DNA from: Candidatus Zixiibacteriota bacterium
GTDB lineage: Bacteria; Electryoneota; B3-LCP
Length of the DNA: 34,265 nt
Assembly: GCA_003599535.1 (NCBI GenBank)
Contig: QZKQ01000002.1
Span: 1 to 34,265 of the forward strand
Reading direction: 5' to 3'
This document shows positions 15,479 to 23,165 of this stretch, one piece after another. How positions within the stretch are numbered: position 1 is the first letter of the stretch; each line of letters opens with the position of its first letter. Position numbers and translations under genes: made by a program. Below the pieces are notes generated by a model. That model saw only the letters and a list, made by a program, of their open reading frames with translations. It was not told where the DNA came from and searched no databases.

Positions 15479-16606
15479 ATGATTCACCCCCATTTCCACA
15501 AGCTGGCCGGAGTGCTGGTGCGGTACGCCACGCGCCTGCAGGCCGGAGAAAAAGTGTTGCTCGAATTCACCGACTGCCCCCCGGAGATGATCCAGGCGCT
15601 GATCCGTGAAGTGGCCGCCGTGGGCGCCCACCCCACCCTGGAACAGAAGACGCAACGGCTGCAGCGTGAACTGTTCCTGGCGGCCAACGAGGACGGCATC
15701 CGGCTCATCGCCGACTCCGAACTCTACCGCATGAAAAAGATGGACGCCTTCATCGGCATCCGCGGCATCGTCAATTCCAAGGAGCTGTCCGACGTGCCGT
15801 CCGAGAAGATGGAGCTCTACGAGAAGCTCTGGCTGAAGCCGGTGCACCTGGAACAGCGCGTGCGCCACACCCGCTGGGTCATCCTGCGCATCCCCACACC
15901 CAGCATGGCGCAGATGGCCAAGATGTCCCAGGAGGCGTTCGACGAGTTCTTCTTCGAAGTCTGCACCGGGGTGGACTGGGCCAAGGCGTCGGCGGCCATG
16001 GATCCCCTGGTGGAGCTGATGAACCGCACCGACCGGGTGGAAATCAAGGGGCCGGGCACGGATCTGCGCTTCTCCATCAAGGACATCCCCGCCATCAAGT
16101 GCGACGGCCATCTGAACATCCCCGACGGGGAAGTGTTCACCGCCCCCGTGCGCGATTCCGTCGAAGGGGTCTTGCAGTACAACGCCCCGTCCACCAACCG
16201 CGGCTTCACCTACGAGAACGTCCGCTTCGTGTTCAAAGGGGGCAAGATCGTGGAGGCCACCGCGAACGATTCCAAGCGCTTGAACGAGATCCTGGACACC
16301 GACGAGGGATCGCGTCACATCGGCGAATTCGCCCTGGGGCTGCACCCGCTGATCATGAGCCCCATGGACGACATCCTGTTCGACGAGAAGATCAACGGCA
16401 GCTTCCACTTCACCCCGGGCAACGCCTACGAGGACGAGGCCGACAACGGCAACCGTAGCGCGGTGCACTGGGACCTGGTCTGCATCCAGCGGCCGGAGAA
16501 CGGCGGGGGCGAGATCTGGTTCGACGGCAAGCTGATCCGCAAGGACGGCCGCTTCGTCCTGCCGGAACTGGCAGGCCTGAACCCGGAGAATCTGGTGGTG
16601 AAATAA
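15479..16606 (+). CDS. M29-family aminopeptidase
   Basis: The 375-residue protein matches the M29 (AmpS/PepS, thermophilic) metallo-aminopeptidases, cytosolic enzymes with two metals that trim N-terminal residues from peptides. Candidate metal ligands are Glu218 in NIPDGEVFTAP, Glu in HIGEFALG, His in SFHFTPG and the His330-x-Asp332 of VHWDL. All are in the expected order, as is the N-terminal RYATRLQAGEKVLLEF. A GAGG motif precedes the ATG. Downstream is the inserted four-helix-bundle unit, separated only by the inverted repeat. Confidence 0.88.
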   Translation: MIHPHFHKLAGVLVRYATRLQAGEKVLLEFTDCPPEMIQALIREVAAVGAHPTLEQKTQRLQRELFLAANEDGIRLIADSELYRMKKMDAFIGIRGIVNSKELSDVPSEKMELYEKLWLKPVHLEQRVRHTRWVILRIPTPSMAQMAKMSQEAFDEFFFEVCTGVDWAKASAAMDPLVELMNRTDRVEIKGPGTDLRFSIKDIPAIKCDGHLNIPDGEVFTAPVRDSVEGVLQYNAPSTNRGFTYENVRFVFKGGKIVEATANDSKRLNEILDTDEGSRHIGEFALGLHPLIMSPMDDILFDEKINGSFHFTPGNAYEDEADNGNRSAVHWDLVCIQRPENGGGEIWFDGKLIRKDGRFVLPELAGLNPENLVVK

Positions 16607-16617
16607 GACAGAATAAT

Positions 16618-16647
16618 AGGAGCCAGGAGTCAGGAGCCAGGAGAAAA
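16618..16647 (+). repeat. Left arm of a perfect 30-bp inverted repeat
   Basis: It is built of heptamers (AGGAGCC / AGGAGTC type) and is an exact reverse complement of 17066-17095. It starts 12 bases after the M29 aminopeptidase stop. Confidence 0.85.
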
Positions 16648-16666
16648 AACGCCCTGGGAGGTCCCA

Positions 16667-17059
16667 ATGCAAGCTGACCTTCATGGTAGACCGGCAGCAA
16701 AGAGTTTTGAAGATCTAATCCTTTGGAAGAAGGCTCATCGCTTTGTGCTGGACATATATGCCTTGTCGGAGACTTTCCCCCGTCGGGAGATCTTTGGCAT
16801 GACCTCTCAATTTCGCCGTGCCGCCGTATCCATTCCCGCTAATATCGCCGAAGGGTTTCGAAAACAAGGTGCGAGTGACAAAGCCCGATTCCTGAATATC
16901 GCAGAAGGATCCCTCGAAGAGTGCCGATATTACCTGATATTGACACAGGATCTGAAATACGGCGAGACTCACCAATTGAAATGCAACCTGGAAGAAATCA
17001 GCAAACTCCTGGACGCATACAGAAAATCTATTCTGGCCAATTTCGAAGGTCGGGTGTGA
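16667..17059 (+). CDS. Four-helix-bundle protein (S23 / 23S rRNA intervening-sequence protein family)
   Basis: The 130-residue protein has the family consensus: FEDLILWKKAHRFVLDIYALSE, then FPRREIFGMTSQFRRAAVSI, PANIAEGFRKQ, and SLEECRYYLILTQDLKYG. These predict four amphipathic helices assembling as an oligomer, as in the structurally related Avd proteins of diversity-generating retroelements. First described in rRNA intervening sequences, the family is more often found free-standing, with unknown function. Here the gene is enclosed by a perfect 30-bp inverted repeat, lies between the unrelated aminopeptidase and cinA genes, and is visibly less GC-rich than both. It looks like an inserted unit. 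Confidence 0.85.
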   Translation: MQADLHGRPAAKSFEDLILWKKAHRFVLDIYALSETFPRREIFGMTSQFRRAAVSIPANIAEGFRKQGASDKARFLNIAEGSLEECRYYLILTQDLKYGETHQLKCNLEEISKLLDAYRKSILANFEGRV

Positions 17060-17065
17060 GAGTTA

Positions 17066-17095
17066 TTTTCTCCTGGCTCCTGACTCCTGGCTCCT
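17066..17095 (-). repeat. Right arm of a perfect 30-bp inverted repeat
   Basis: Heptamers TCCTGGC and TCCTGAC alternate; the arm is the exact reverse complement of 16618-16647. The pattern continues a few bases beyond, to about 17102. A solo copy of the core lies at 31451-31474. Confidence 0.85.
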
Positions 17096-17117
17096 GACTC
17101 CTTCCAAACAGTCTAAG

Positions 17118-18380
17118 ATGAATTCCGAAAGAACCGCAACCACCGAAATCCTGACCATCGGCGACGAGGTGCTGATGGGCCAGGTGGTCAACACCAACGC
17201 CGCCTGGCTGGGGGAAATCCTGACCCGCGAAGGCGTATCCGTGGATTGGATGACCACCGTGGGTGACCACCGCGACGACATCCTGGAAGCCTTCGGGCGG
17301 GCGGCGTCCCGGGCGAAGGCGGTCATCATCACCGGCGGCCTGGGGCCCACCCCGGACGACCTGACCAAACCGCTTCTGGCGGAATTCCTCGGCGACGCCC
17401 TGGTCTTCCGCGACGACCTGCTGGCCCGGGTGCAGAAACGCTTCGCCGACCGGGGGATGGAGATGCCGCCGGCTTCCCGCAACCAGGCGGAATTCCCCGC
17501 CGGGGCCCAGGTCATCCCCAACGCCAACGGCACCGCCGCCGGGATCCATTATTCCCGGGGCGGCATCGAATGGTTTTCCCTGCCCGGCGTGCCTTTGGAG
17601 ATGAAGCCGATGGTGGAGGACTACGTCCTGCCCCGGTTGCGCGAGGTTGGCTTGGGGAAGCGGGTGGCCGTCAGGTTGCTGCGCACCGTCGGGATCGGCG
17701 AATCGCACCTCATGCAGAAGATGACCCGGCTGGGGGACGCGGGGCTGTTGGTGGAGATCGCCTTCCTGCCCAAGTACTTCGGGGTGGATCTGCGCCTGAC
17801 CGCCCGGGGCGGCGATCCGGCCGACCTGCAGCGCCGCCTGGACCAGGCCGAAACGCTGCTGCTGCCCGATCTCGAGCCGCACCTTTACGCCCGCGGCGAG
17901 GAGAGCCTGGTGGAAGTGACCGGCCTGCTGGCCCGGGAACGCGGCTGGATGATCGCCGCGGCGGAATCGTGCACCGGGGGGCTGATCGCCAAGTTGTTCA
18001 CCGACGTCCCCGGGTCCAGCGAATTCTTTGAACGCGGGGTGGTGACCTATTCCAACCGGGCCAAGACCGAGCTGCTGGGCGTGTCCGAAGAGCTGATCGC
18101 CCGGCACGGCGCGGTCAGCGAGCCGGTGGCCCGGGCCATGGCCGAAGGGCTGCTGGATTACTGCCCGGCGGACCTGGCGGTGTCGGTCACCGGCATCGCC
18201 GGGCCGGCCGGAGGCACGGCGGAAAAGCCCGTGGGACTGGTCTACCTCGGCGTGGCGGAGCGCGGCGGGGACACCCAGGTGGAAAAATTCCTCTTCAAGG
18301 GCGACCGCGACATGAACCGCCAACGCTCGGCCATGGCGGCGGTGAGGATGCTGTGGGAGAGGTTGAGGAACGTCACATAG
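17118..18380 (+). CDS. cinA: CinA: nicotinamide-nucleotide amidohydrolase family
   Basis: The 420-residue protein has both CinA domains. The MoCF/COG1058 domain covers residues 1 to about 170 (TEILTIGDEVLMGQVVNTNAAWLGEIL in parts, and GGLGPTPDDLT). The CinA-C amidase starts near 275 with AAAESCTGGLIAK and contains GVVTYSN and GIAGPAGGTAEKPVG. Family members recycle NMN to NaMN and cleave ADP-ribose. Although cinA often neighbours recA, here a repeat element and a separate promoter lie between it and thpR-recA-recX. No Shine-Dalgarno is obvious before the ATG at 17118. Confidence 0.93.
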   Translation: MNSERTATTEILTIGDEVLMGQVVNTNAAWLGEILTREGVSVDWMTTVGDHRDDILEAFGRAASRAKAVIITGGLGPTPDDLTKPLLAEFLGDALVFRDDLLARVQKRFADRGMEMPPASRNQAEFPAGAQVIPNANGTAAGIHYSRGGIEWFSLPGVPLEMKPMVEDYVLPRLREVGLGKRVAVRLLRTVGIGESHLMQKMTRLGDAGLLVEIAFLPKYFGVDLRLTARGGDPADLQRRLDQAETLLLPDLEPHLYARGEESLVEVTGLLARERGWMIAAAESCTGGLIAKLFTDVPGSSEFFERGVVTYSNRAKTELLGVSEELIARHGAVSEPVARAMAEGLLDYCPADLAVSVTGIAGPAGGTAEKPVGLVYLGVAERGGDTQVEKFLFKGDRDMNRQRSAMAAVRMLWERLRNVT

Positions 18381-18403
18381 GCCGTGATCGCCCGCTCGGG
18401 GTT

Positions 18404-18491
18404 GCGTCAGGTCCCGGCCGCGGGAGGAGGCCAACCTCGGCTCAAGTGAACGGATCCTCGCTGCCTCACCGGCAGTGGCGAGACCTGACGC
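18404..18491 (+). repeat. 88-bp miniature inverted-repeat element, copy B
   Basis: Perfect 10-bp terminal inverted repeats GCGTCAGGTC (18404-18413) and GACCTGACGC (18482-18491) bound an 88-bp element. It matches the reverse complement of 10438-10525 at about 66 of 88 positions. An internal CTGCC/GGCAG hairpin lies near the right end. The element sits between the cinA stop and the thpR promoter. Confidence 0.75.
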
Positions 18492-18544
18492 TTGATCCCG
18501 AGTTTCCCGTCAGGCACGGCTTTCATATCCTCCCAACTTCCGCC

Positions 18545-18573
18545 TTGACTCGCCGACAAAGGTTTTGTATATT
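18545..18573 (+). promoter_or_regulatory. Sigma70-like promoter for thpR-recA-recX
   Basis: TTGACT (18545-18550), a 17-bp spacer and TATATT (18568-18573). The expected transcript start is about 20-25 bases before the thpR ATG at 18604. It matches the promoters at 29414 and 31506 in its -10 sequence and spacing. Confidence 0.7.
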
Positions 18574-18603
18574 GAGGCCTTGACTGCAGGATGTCATAAA
18601 CCC

Positions 18604-19167
18604 ATGCGCACCTTCATCGCCCTGGAGCTGTCCCGCGAGGTGCAGGAAGCCCTGGCCCGCACACAACAAACCCTGCGCACCCTGGTCCCCCGGGCTCGCT
18701 GGACCAAGCCCGAAGGCACCCACCTGACCCTGAAATTCCTGGGCGAGATCACCCCCCACCAGGTCAGTCCCCTTCAGGCCGCCCTGGACGCCGTGGCCGC
18801 CCGCCATCAATCCTTTCCCCTGGCGACCGCCGGCGGGGGCGCTTTCCCCCGGCTGTCCGCCCCCAGGGTGCTGTGGTTGGGACTGCAACCGGAAGAACGG
18901 CTCATGCGCCTGGCCCGGGAAGTGGAAGCGGCCATATCCCCCCTGGGCTTCCCTTCCGAAGTCCGCCCGTTCCAGGGGCACCTGACCCTGGCCCGACTGG
19001 AGGGCGAACCCTGGCCGCCGGATTTGCGGCAGCGGTATTTGACTCTTACCGGGGCGATGGCGGGCGTCTCCTGGATGGTGGATCGTGTGGTTCTTTTCCG
19101 CAGCGAGCTGCGGCCCGGCGGAGCCATTTATTCCCCCGTACATTTCAGCGTTTTCGACACCCCCTGA
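18604..19167 (+). CDS. thpR: RNA 2',3'-cyclic phosphodiesterase (2H superfamily)
   Basis: The 187-residue protein has both H-x-T motifs of the 2H phosphoesterases: HLTLKFLG with His40 and HLTLARL with His126. The N-terminus MRTFIALELS is typical of ThpR/LigT. The enzyme hydrolyses 2',3'-cyclic phosphate RNA ends. The start is the ATG at 18604, just inside the region driven by the 18545 promoter. recA follows within about 75 bp on the same strand, so the two are probably co-transcribed. Confidence 0.9.
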   Translation: MRTFIALELSREVQEALARTQQTLRTLVPRARWTKPEGTHLTLKFLGEITPHQVSPLQAALDAVAARHQSFPLATAGGGAFPRLSAPRVLWLGLQPEERLMRLAREVEAAISPLGFPSEVRPFQGHLTLARLEGEPWPPDLRQRYLTLTGAMAGVSWMVDRVVLFRSELRPGGAIYSPVHFSVFDTP

Positions 19168-19242
19168 GGCGGATGTGGTGGGGATCTTTTGTTCAGTAGG
19201 AGGAGTATAAAAATCGTGCATAAAACCAATTCAAAGGAGAAA

Positions 19243-20256
19243 ATGATGACCCCAGAATCCGCCGATAAAAATCGGGCGCTGGAACTGGCCATCACCCAGA
19301 TTGACAAGCAGTTCGGCCGGGGATCCATCATGCGGCTGGGCGACGATTCCGCCCGGGCCAAGGTGCCGGTCATCCCCACCGGCGCCCTGTCGCTGGATCA
19401 CGCCCTGGGCGTGGGCGGCATCCCCCGCGGACGGGTGATCGAAATCTTCGGCCCCGAATCGTCGGGCAAGACCACCCTGGCGCTGCACATCATCGCCGAG
19501 GCGCAGCGCATGGGCGGTTACGCCGCCTTCGTGGACGCCGAACACGCGCTGGACGCGGTCTACGCCGGGCGCCTGGGGGTGGACATTGACAACCTCCTGG
19601 TGTCGCAGCCGGACAACGGCGAGCAGGCCCTGGAAATCGCCGAAACCCTGGTGCGCTCGGGAGCTCTGGACGTGGTCGTGGTGGACTCCGTGGCGGCCCT
19701 GGTGCCCAAGGCGGAGATTGAAGGGGAAATGGGCGACCAGCACATGGGTCTGCAGGCCCGGCTGATGTCCCAGGCCCTGCGCAAGCTGACCGCCACGGTA
19801 TCCAAGTCCCACACCGCCCTCATCTTCATCAACCAGATCCGCATGAAGATCGGCGTGCTCTTCGGCAGCCCCGAAACCACTACCGGCGGCAACGCCCTGA
19901 AGTTCTATTCCACCATCCGCATGGACATCCGCAAGATCGCTACGCTGAAGGAAGGCGCGGAAGTCATCGGCAGCCGCACCCGGGTGAAGGTGGTCAAGAA
20001 CAAGGTGGCGCCCCCCTTCCGGGAAGCCGAATTTGACCTGCTCTACGGGACCGGTATTTCCCGCATGAACGACGTCATTGACCTGGCCGCCGATCAGGGT
20101 GTAATCGAGAAATCGGGCGCCTGGTATTCCTTCGGCTCGGACCGCATCGGCCAGGGGCGCGACAAGGTGCGCGAGTACCTGGAAGCCAACCCCGACCTGG
20201 CCCGGCAGATCGAAACCCGCGTAAAAGAGAAGCTTGGCATTGCCCCGGTCGAATAA
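19243..20256 (+). CDS. recA: Recombinase RecA
   Basis: This ATP-dependent strand-exchange protein and SOS co-protease is about 337 residues. Visible motifs are [14 protein letters not shown], Walker [18 protein letters not shown], the Walker B region [21 protein letters not shown], loop L2 [28 protein letters not shown] in part, and the C-terminal domain ending in [10 protein letters not shown]. Two adjacent ATGs (19243, 19246) follow GGAG at 19236-19239; the second is better spaced. A GTG at 19216 behind AGGAGGAG is another possible start. It overlaps recX by 23 nt. Confidence 0.97.
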   Translation: MMTPESADKNRALELAITQIDKQFGRGSIMRLGDDSARAKVPVIPTGALSLDHALGVGGIPRGRVIEIFGPESSGKTTLALHIIAEAQRMGGYAAFVDAEHALDAVYAGRLGVDIDNLLVSQPDNGEQALEIAETLVRSGALDVVVVDSVAALVPKAEIEGEMGDQHMGLQARLMSQALRKLTATVSKSHTALIFINQIRMKIGVLFGSPETTTGGNALKFYSTIRMDIRKIATLKEGAEVIGSRTRVKVVKNKVAPPFREAEFDLLYGTGISRMNDVIDLAADQGVIEKSGAWYSFGSDRIGQGRDKVREYLEANPDLARQIETRVKEKLGIAPVE

Positions 20257-20818
20257 ACCCCGGCCCGGTCGGAGATCGTCTCCCCGGGCCGATTCCTTAT
20301 CCCCGCCCCGCACCGCCTTCGACGACGCCCTGCGGTCGCTGGCGTACCGGCGGCTGTCCGAGGGCGAGGTGCGCGAGCGCCTGGGGCGCAAGCATGGAGC
20401 GGCGGACGTCGAGGAAGCGGTGGCCAAGCTGAAGGAGTACCGCTTCCTCGACGACGACGCCTTGATCGCCGATTACGCCCGCGACCGGCTGCGCCATTCC
20501 CCCCGCAGCGCCGAGCTGATCGAGGCGGAACTGGAGCGCCGGGGGATCGCCGCGGAGCATTTCCGGCGCATCTTCGCCCCGGCCTTTCCTGAATACGATC
20601 CCCTGGAAACCGCCCTCTACGCCCTGAAGGCCCAGTTCAAGGGGTCGGCGCTGAAAAAACTGAAGGAGTCGCCGCCGCAGAGCCGCCGGGAGAAAGTCCT
20701 GCGCTTCCTCAAAAGCCGGGGGTTCGACTACGAGACCATGCAGGAGGCGTGGGAGGAGTTCCGGGGGAAGATCCCGCCGTCCCCGGACGACAACTCGGAA
20801 GATTATTACCTGGAATAG
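20234..20818 (+). CDS. recX: Regulatory protein RecX
   Basis: The roughly 194-residue protein should bind RecA filaments and limit their activity. Typical RecX features are [51 protein letters not shown] in parts, and the later [22 protein letters not shown]. The frame begins with TTG codons (20234 or 20240) inside the end of recA, so the exact start is uncertain. The overlap implies translational coupling, which would tie RecX output to RecA. A perfect 10-bp hairpin begins at the last base of its stop codon. Confidence 0.88.
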   Translation: MALPRSNKPRPGRRSSPRADSLSPPRTAFDDALRSLAYRRLSEGEVRERLGRKHGAADVEEAVAKLKEYRFLDDDALIADYARDRLRHSPRSAELIEAELERRGIAAEHFRRIFAPAFPEYDPLETALYALKAQFKGSALKKLKESPPQSRREKVLRFLKSRGFDYETMQEAWEEFRGKIPPSPDDNSEDYYLE

Positions 20819-20842
20819 TATCCCGCCTCCCCGGCGGGATAC
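20818..20842 (+). terminator. Hairpin after recX, probable terminator
   Basis: GTATCCCGCC and GGCGGGATAC pair perfectly over 10 bp around the loop TCCCC. No T tract follows, so intrinsic termination is uncertain. Confidence 0.5.
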
Positions 20843-20894
20843 GTATCTCCTGGTAGCCAGTTTCCGAATCCGTTTCTTCACCTGACCTGTGCCC

Positions 20895-21731
20895 ATGAGC
20901 GACGTCCAGGATAACCGCCCTTCCCCCGCCATGATCCGCGTCCGGCAGATCCTGGAGGCGGGCGAACCCCGGGACCGGGCCAGCGAGGCCTTCGACACCT
21001 TCATCCTGACCCTGATCATCCTGAACGTCGCCGCCATCGCCGCCGAAACCATCAGTCCCGTTTACCGTTCCGCCCCAGCCTTCTTCCGTTGGTTCGAAAT
21101 CTTCTCCGTGGCCGTTTTCACGGTGGAGTACGTCCTGAGGGTGTGGTCGGCCCCGGCCGAGGTCCGCTACCGAAGCCCGGTGTGGGGCCGGCTGCGCTTC
21201 GCGGTCACGCCTATGGCGCTGGTGGACCTGCTGGCCATCCTGCCCTTCTACCTCCCCTTCCTGGGCGTGGACCTGCGCTTCATTCGCGCCTTCCGGCTGG
21301 TGCGCCTCCTGCGGATTGGCAAGCTGACCCGCTACACCGGGGCGCTCTATACCCTGGGCCGGGTGATCTTGGCCCGCAAGGAAGAGCTGCTGACGGTGGC
21401 CTTCATCCTGTTCCTGCTGCTGGTGGTGACCTCGTCACTGATGTACTTCGCCGAGCACACGGCCCAACCGGAGGCGTTCTCCAGTATTCCCAAGGCCATG
21501 TGGTGGGGCGTGACCATGCTGACCTCCACCGACATTGACGGCGCCATCCCGGTGACGCCCCTGGGCCGGGCGCTGGCCGTGGTCATCGCCTTCTTCGGGG
21601 TGGGGCTGTTCGCGCTGCCCACGGGCATCTTGGGGGCGGCGTTCACGGAAGAGATCGCCCGCCAGGAACGTGAAGCCTCCCCGGAAAAGTGCCCCCGCTG
21701 CGGGCAGGTATTGAAGCCTCCGGAACCCTGA
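20895..21731 (+). CDS. Voltage-gated-type ion channel with an atypical selectivity filter
   Basis: The 278-residue membrane protein has the six-helix voltage-gated channel plan: S1 (TFILTLIILNVAAIAAET), S2 and S3 (VDLLAILPFYLPFL), S4 with a basic residue about every third position (LRFIRAFRLVRLLRIGK), S5, the pore and S6. The pore aligns without gaps to Kv channels (AMWW at the start, PVTPLG at the end), but where they have T-T-V-G-Y-G-D this has Thr210-Ser-Thr-Asp-Ile-Asp-Gly216. The potassium filter is therefore missing. The C-terminus has one CPRC pair. ATG 20895 is preferred over an upstream GTG at 20889. Ion selectivity is unknown. Confidence 0.85.
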   Translation: MSDVQDNRPSPAMIRVRQILEAGEPRDRASEAFDTFILTLIILNVAAIAAETISPVYRSAPAFFRWFEIFSVAVFTVEYVLRVWSAPAEVRYRSPVWGRLRFAVTPMALVDLLAILPFYLPFLGVDLRFIRAFRLVRLLRIGKLTRYTGALYTLGRVILARKEELLTVAFILFLLLVVTSSLMYFAEHTAQPEAFSSIPKAMWWGVTMLTSTDIDGAIPVTPLGRALAVVIAFFGVGLFALPTGILGAAFTEEIARQEREASPEKCPRCGQVLKPPEP

Positions 21732-21804
21732 AGTCTGCACCTTTTAACCGGCTTTCGCATCCAAATGTTACATCCTACAACCATTCAACTCCGAAGGAGC
21801 GATC

Positions 21805-22191
21805 ATGAGCTACTATTTCAGCAAAACCCTGAACCTGGACTTCGACCAGGCCATCACCAAGGTCACCGACGAACTGAAAAAGGAAGGTTTCGGCGTATTG
21901 ACCGAAATTGACGTGCAGAAGACTTTGAAGGAGAAGCTGGACGTGGACTTCCGCCGCTACCGCATTCTGGGGGCGTGCAATCCTCCGTTCGCCTACCAGG
22001 CCCTGCTGGCCGAGGACAAGATCGGCGCCATGCTCCCCTGCAATGTCATCGTGCAGGAAGCCGGCCCCGGGCAGGTGGAAGTGGCCGCCATTGACCCCAT
22101 CGCTTCCATGCAGGCGGTGAACAACCCTTCCCTGGGGGACATCGCCCACCAGGTGCAGGCCAAGTTGAAAAAGGTCGTGGACAGCCTGTAA
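21805..22191 (+). CDS. DUF302 protein
   Basis: This 128-residue soluble protein matches DUF302 throughout: a start with FDQAITKVTDELKKEGFGVLTEIDVQKTLKEKL in parts, RYRILGACNPPFAYQAL, GAMLPCNVIVQEAG, and a C-terminal helix. The conserved Cys residues in GACNPP and LPCN are present. DUF302 proteins have no firmly known role and often sit near stress or metal genes. AAGGAG at 21794-21799 sets the start, and a strong terminator follows directly, so it ends a transcription unit. Confidence 0.88.
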   Translation: MSYYFSKTLNLDFDQAITKVTDELKKEGFGVLTEIDVQKTLKEKLDVDFRRYRILGACNPPFAYQALLAEDKIGAMLPCNVIVQEAGPGQVEVAAIDPIASMQAVNNPSLGDIAHQVQAKLKKVVDSL

Positions 22192-22197
22192 CGGCCG

Positions 22198-22221
22198 GGC
22201 GCCCGCCAGGGCGCCTTTTTT
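22198..22221 (+). terminator. Rho-independent terminator after the DUF302 gene
   Basis: The stem GGCGCCC/GGGCGCC (22198-22204 with 22209-22215), loop GCCA, is followed by six T. It begins seven bases after the stop codon. Confidence 0.88.
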
Positions 22222-22363
22222 ATAACCCCATGAGAATCAAGTCTTAACGCGTCGGATCCCCATCTGAATCCCCAACCTCCCCACGCCGCGGAGCGTATTT
22301 TTAAACATCAGGGGAGGGGCACCTTGAACCCGTATCAATCTCACGCCTCAAGGTGAGGAGCCC

Positions 22364-23137
22364 ATGGATGATGACCGTTACCCAGCCGTGGTCTGCCAGG
22401 TCTGCGGGCAGCGCAAGTCCATCCACGAAGTACTCCCGGGGGAAGTCGTCCGGGATTCGCTGGTGGACGTCATCCGCCGGGACGTCCCCGGCTGGTCGCC
22501 CCAGGGATACATCTGCTGGAACGACCTGAACCGCTTCAAGACGGACTTCATTCAGCAGGTCCTGAAGACGGAGCGCGACGAGTTGCGGGATCTGGACAAC
22601 CAGTTCCGTCTCAAGCTGCAGAACTACGACTATCTGGCCCGGGACATCCACACGGAGTACGAGAAGAACCTGACCTTCCCCCAGCGGGCCGCCGACCGCA
22701 TCACCGAATTCATCGGCACGTGGCGGTTCCTGGGGATTTTTATGGGCATCCTGGCGGTCTGGGTCATCCTGAATTCCGCGGTGCTGATCCTGCGGCCGGT
22801 GGACCCCTACCCCTATATCTTTCTCAACCTCATCCTCTCCTGCCTGGCGGCCATTCAGGCGCCCATCATCCTGATGAGCCAGAACCGGCAGAACGCCCGC
22901 GACCTGTTGCGCTCGGAACATGACTTCCGGATCAACCTGAAAGCGGAACTGGAAATCCGGCACCTGCACGAAAAGCTCGACCACCTGCTGGTCAACCAGT
23001 GGCAGCGGCTGGTGGAGATTCAGCACCTGCAGATGGAACTGATGCAGGACCTGCTGCACCGCCAGGATGAGGAAATGGCTTTACTGAAGCGATCTGCCGA
23101 CCGGCAGGAACAGTTGTTTCCGGCCGAAGAAGTGTAG
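22364..23137 (+). CDS. DUF1003 membrane protein with an N-terminal CxxC knuckle
   Basis: The 257-residue protein starts with CQVCGQRK, a zinc-knuckle-like motif at residues 11-14, with another Cys in the YICW segment. A charged helical stretch follows, then the DUF1003 core: ADRITEFIGTWRFLGIF, two hydrophobic helices (about residues 125-140 and 150-172), and IMLMSQNRQ-like PIILMSQNRQNARDLLRSEHDF. The C-terminal third is predicted to be long helices rich in Glu, Gln, Leu and His. Function is unknown. It lies 28 bp before the phosphatase gene, so the two are likely co-transcribed. Confidence 0.85.
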   Translation: MDDDRYPAVVCQVCGQRKSIHEVLPGEVVRDSLVDVIRRDVPGWSPQGYICWNDLNRFKTDFIQQVLKTERDELRDLDNQFRLKLQNYDYLARDIHTEYEKNLTFPQRAADRITEFIGTWRFLGIFMGILAVWVILNSAVLILRPVDPYPYIFLNLILSCLAAIQAPIILMSQNRQNARDLLRSEHDFRINLKAELEIRHLHEKLDHLLVNQWQRLVEIQHLQMELMQDLLHRQDEEMALLKRSADRQEQLFPAEEV

Positions 23138-23165
23138 AGGTCTTGGTTATTCATGCGAGGTATTC

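Noticed and set aside
19183..19194. GATC-TTTT-GTTC upstream of recA, similar to a LexA box (GAAC-N4-GTTC)
   Set aside because: One mismatch in a short motif is expected by chance, and no matching site was found upstream of dinB. It should only be revisited if a lexA gene and other boxes are found.
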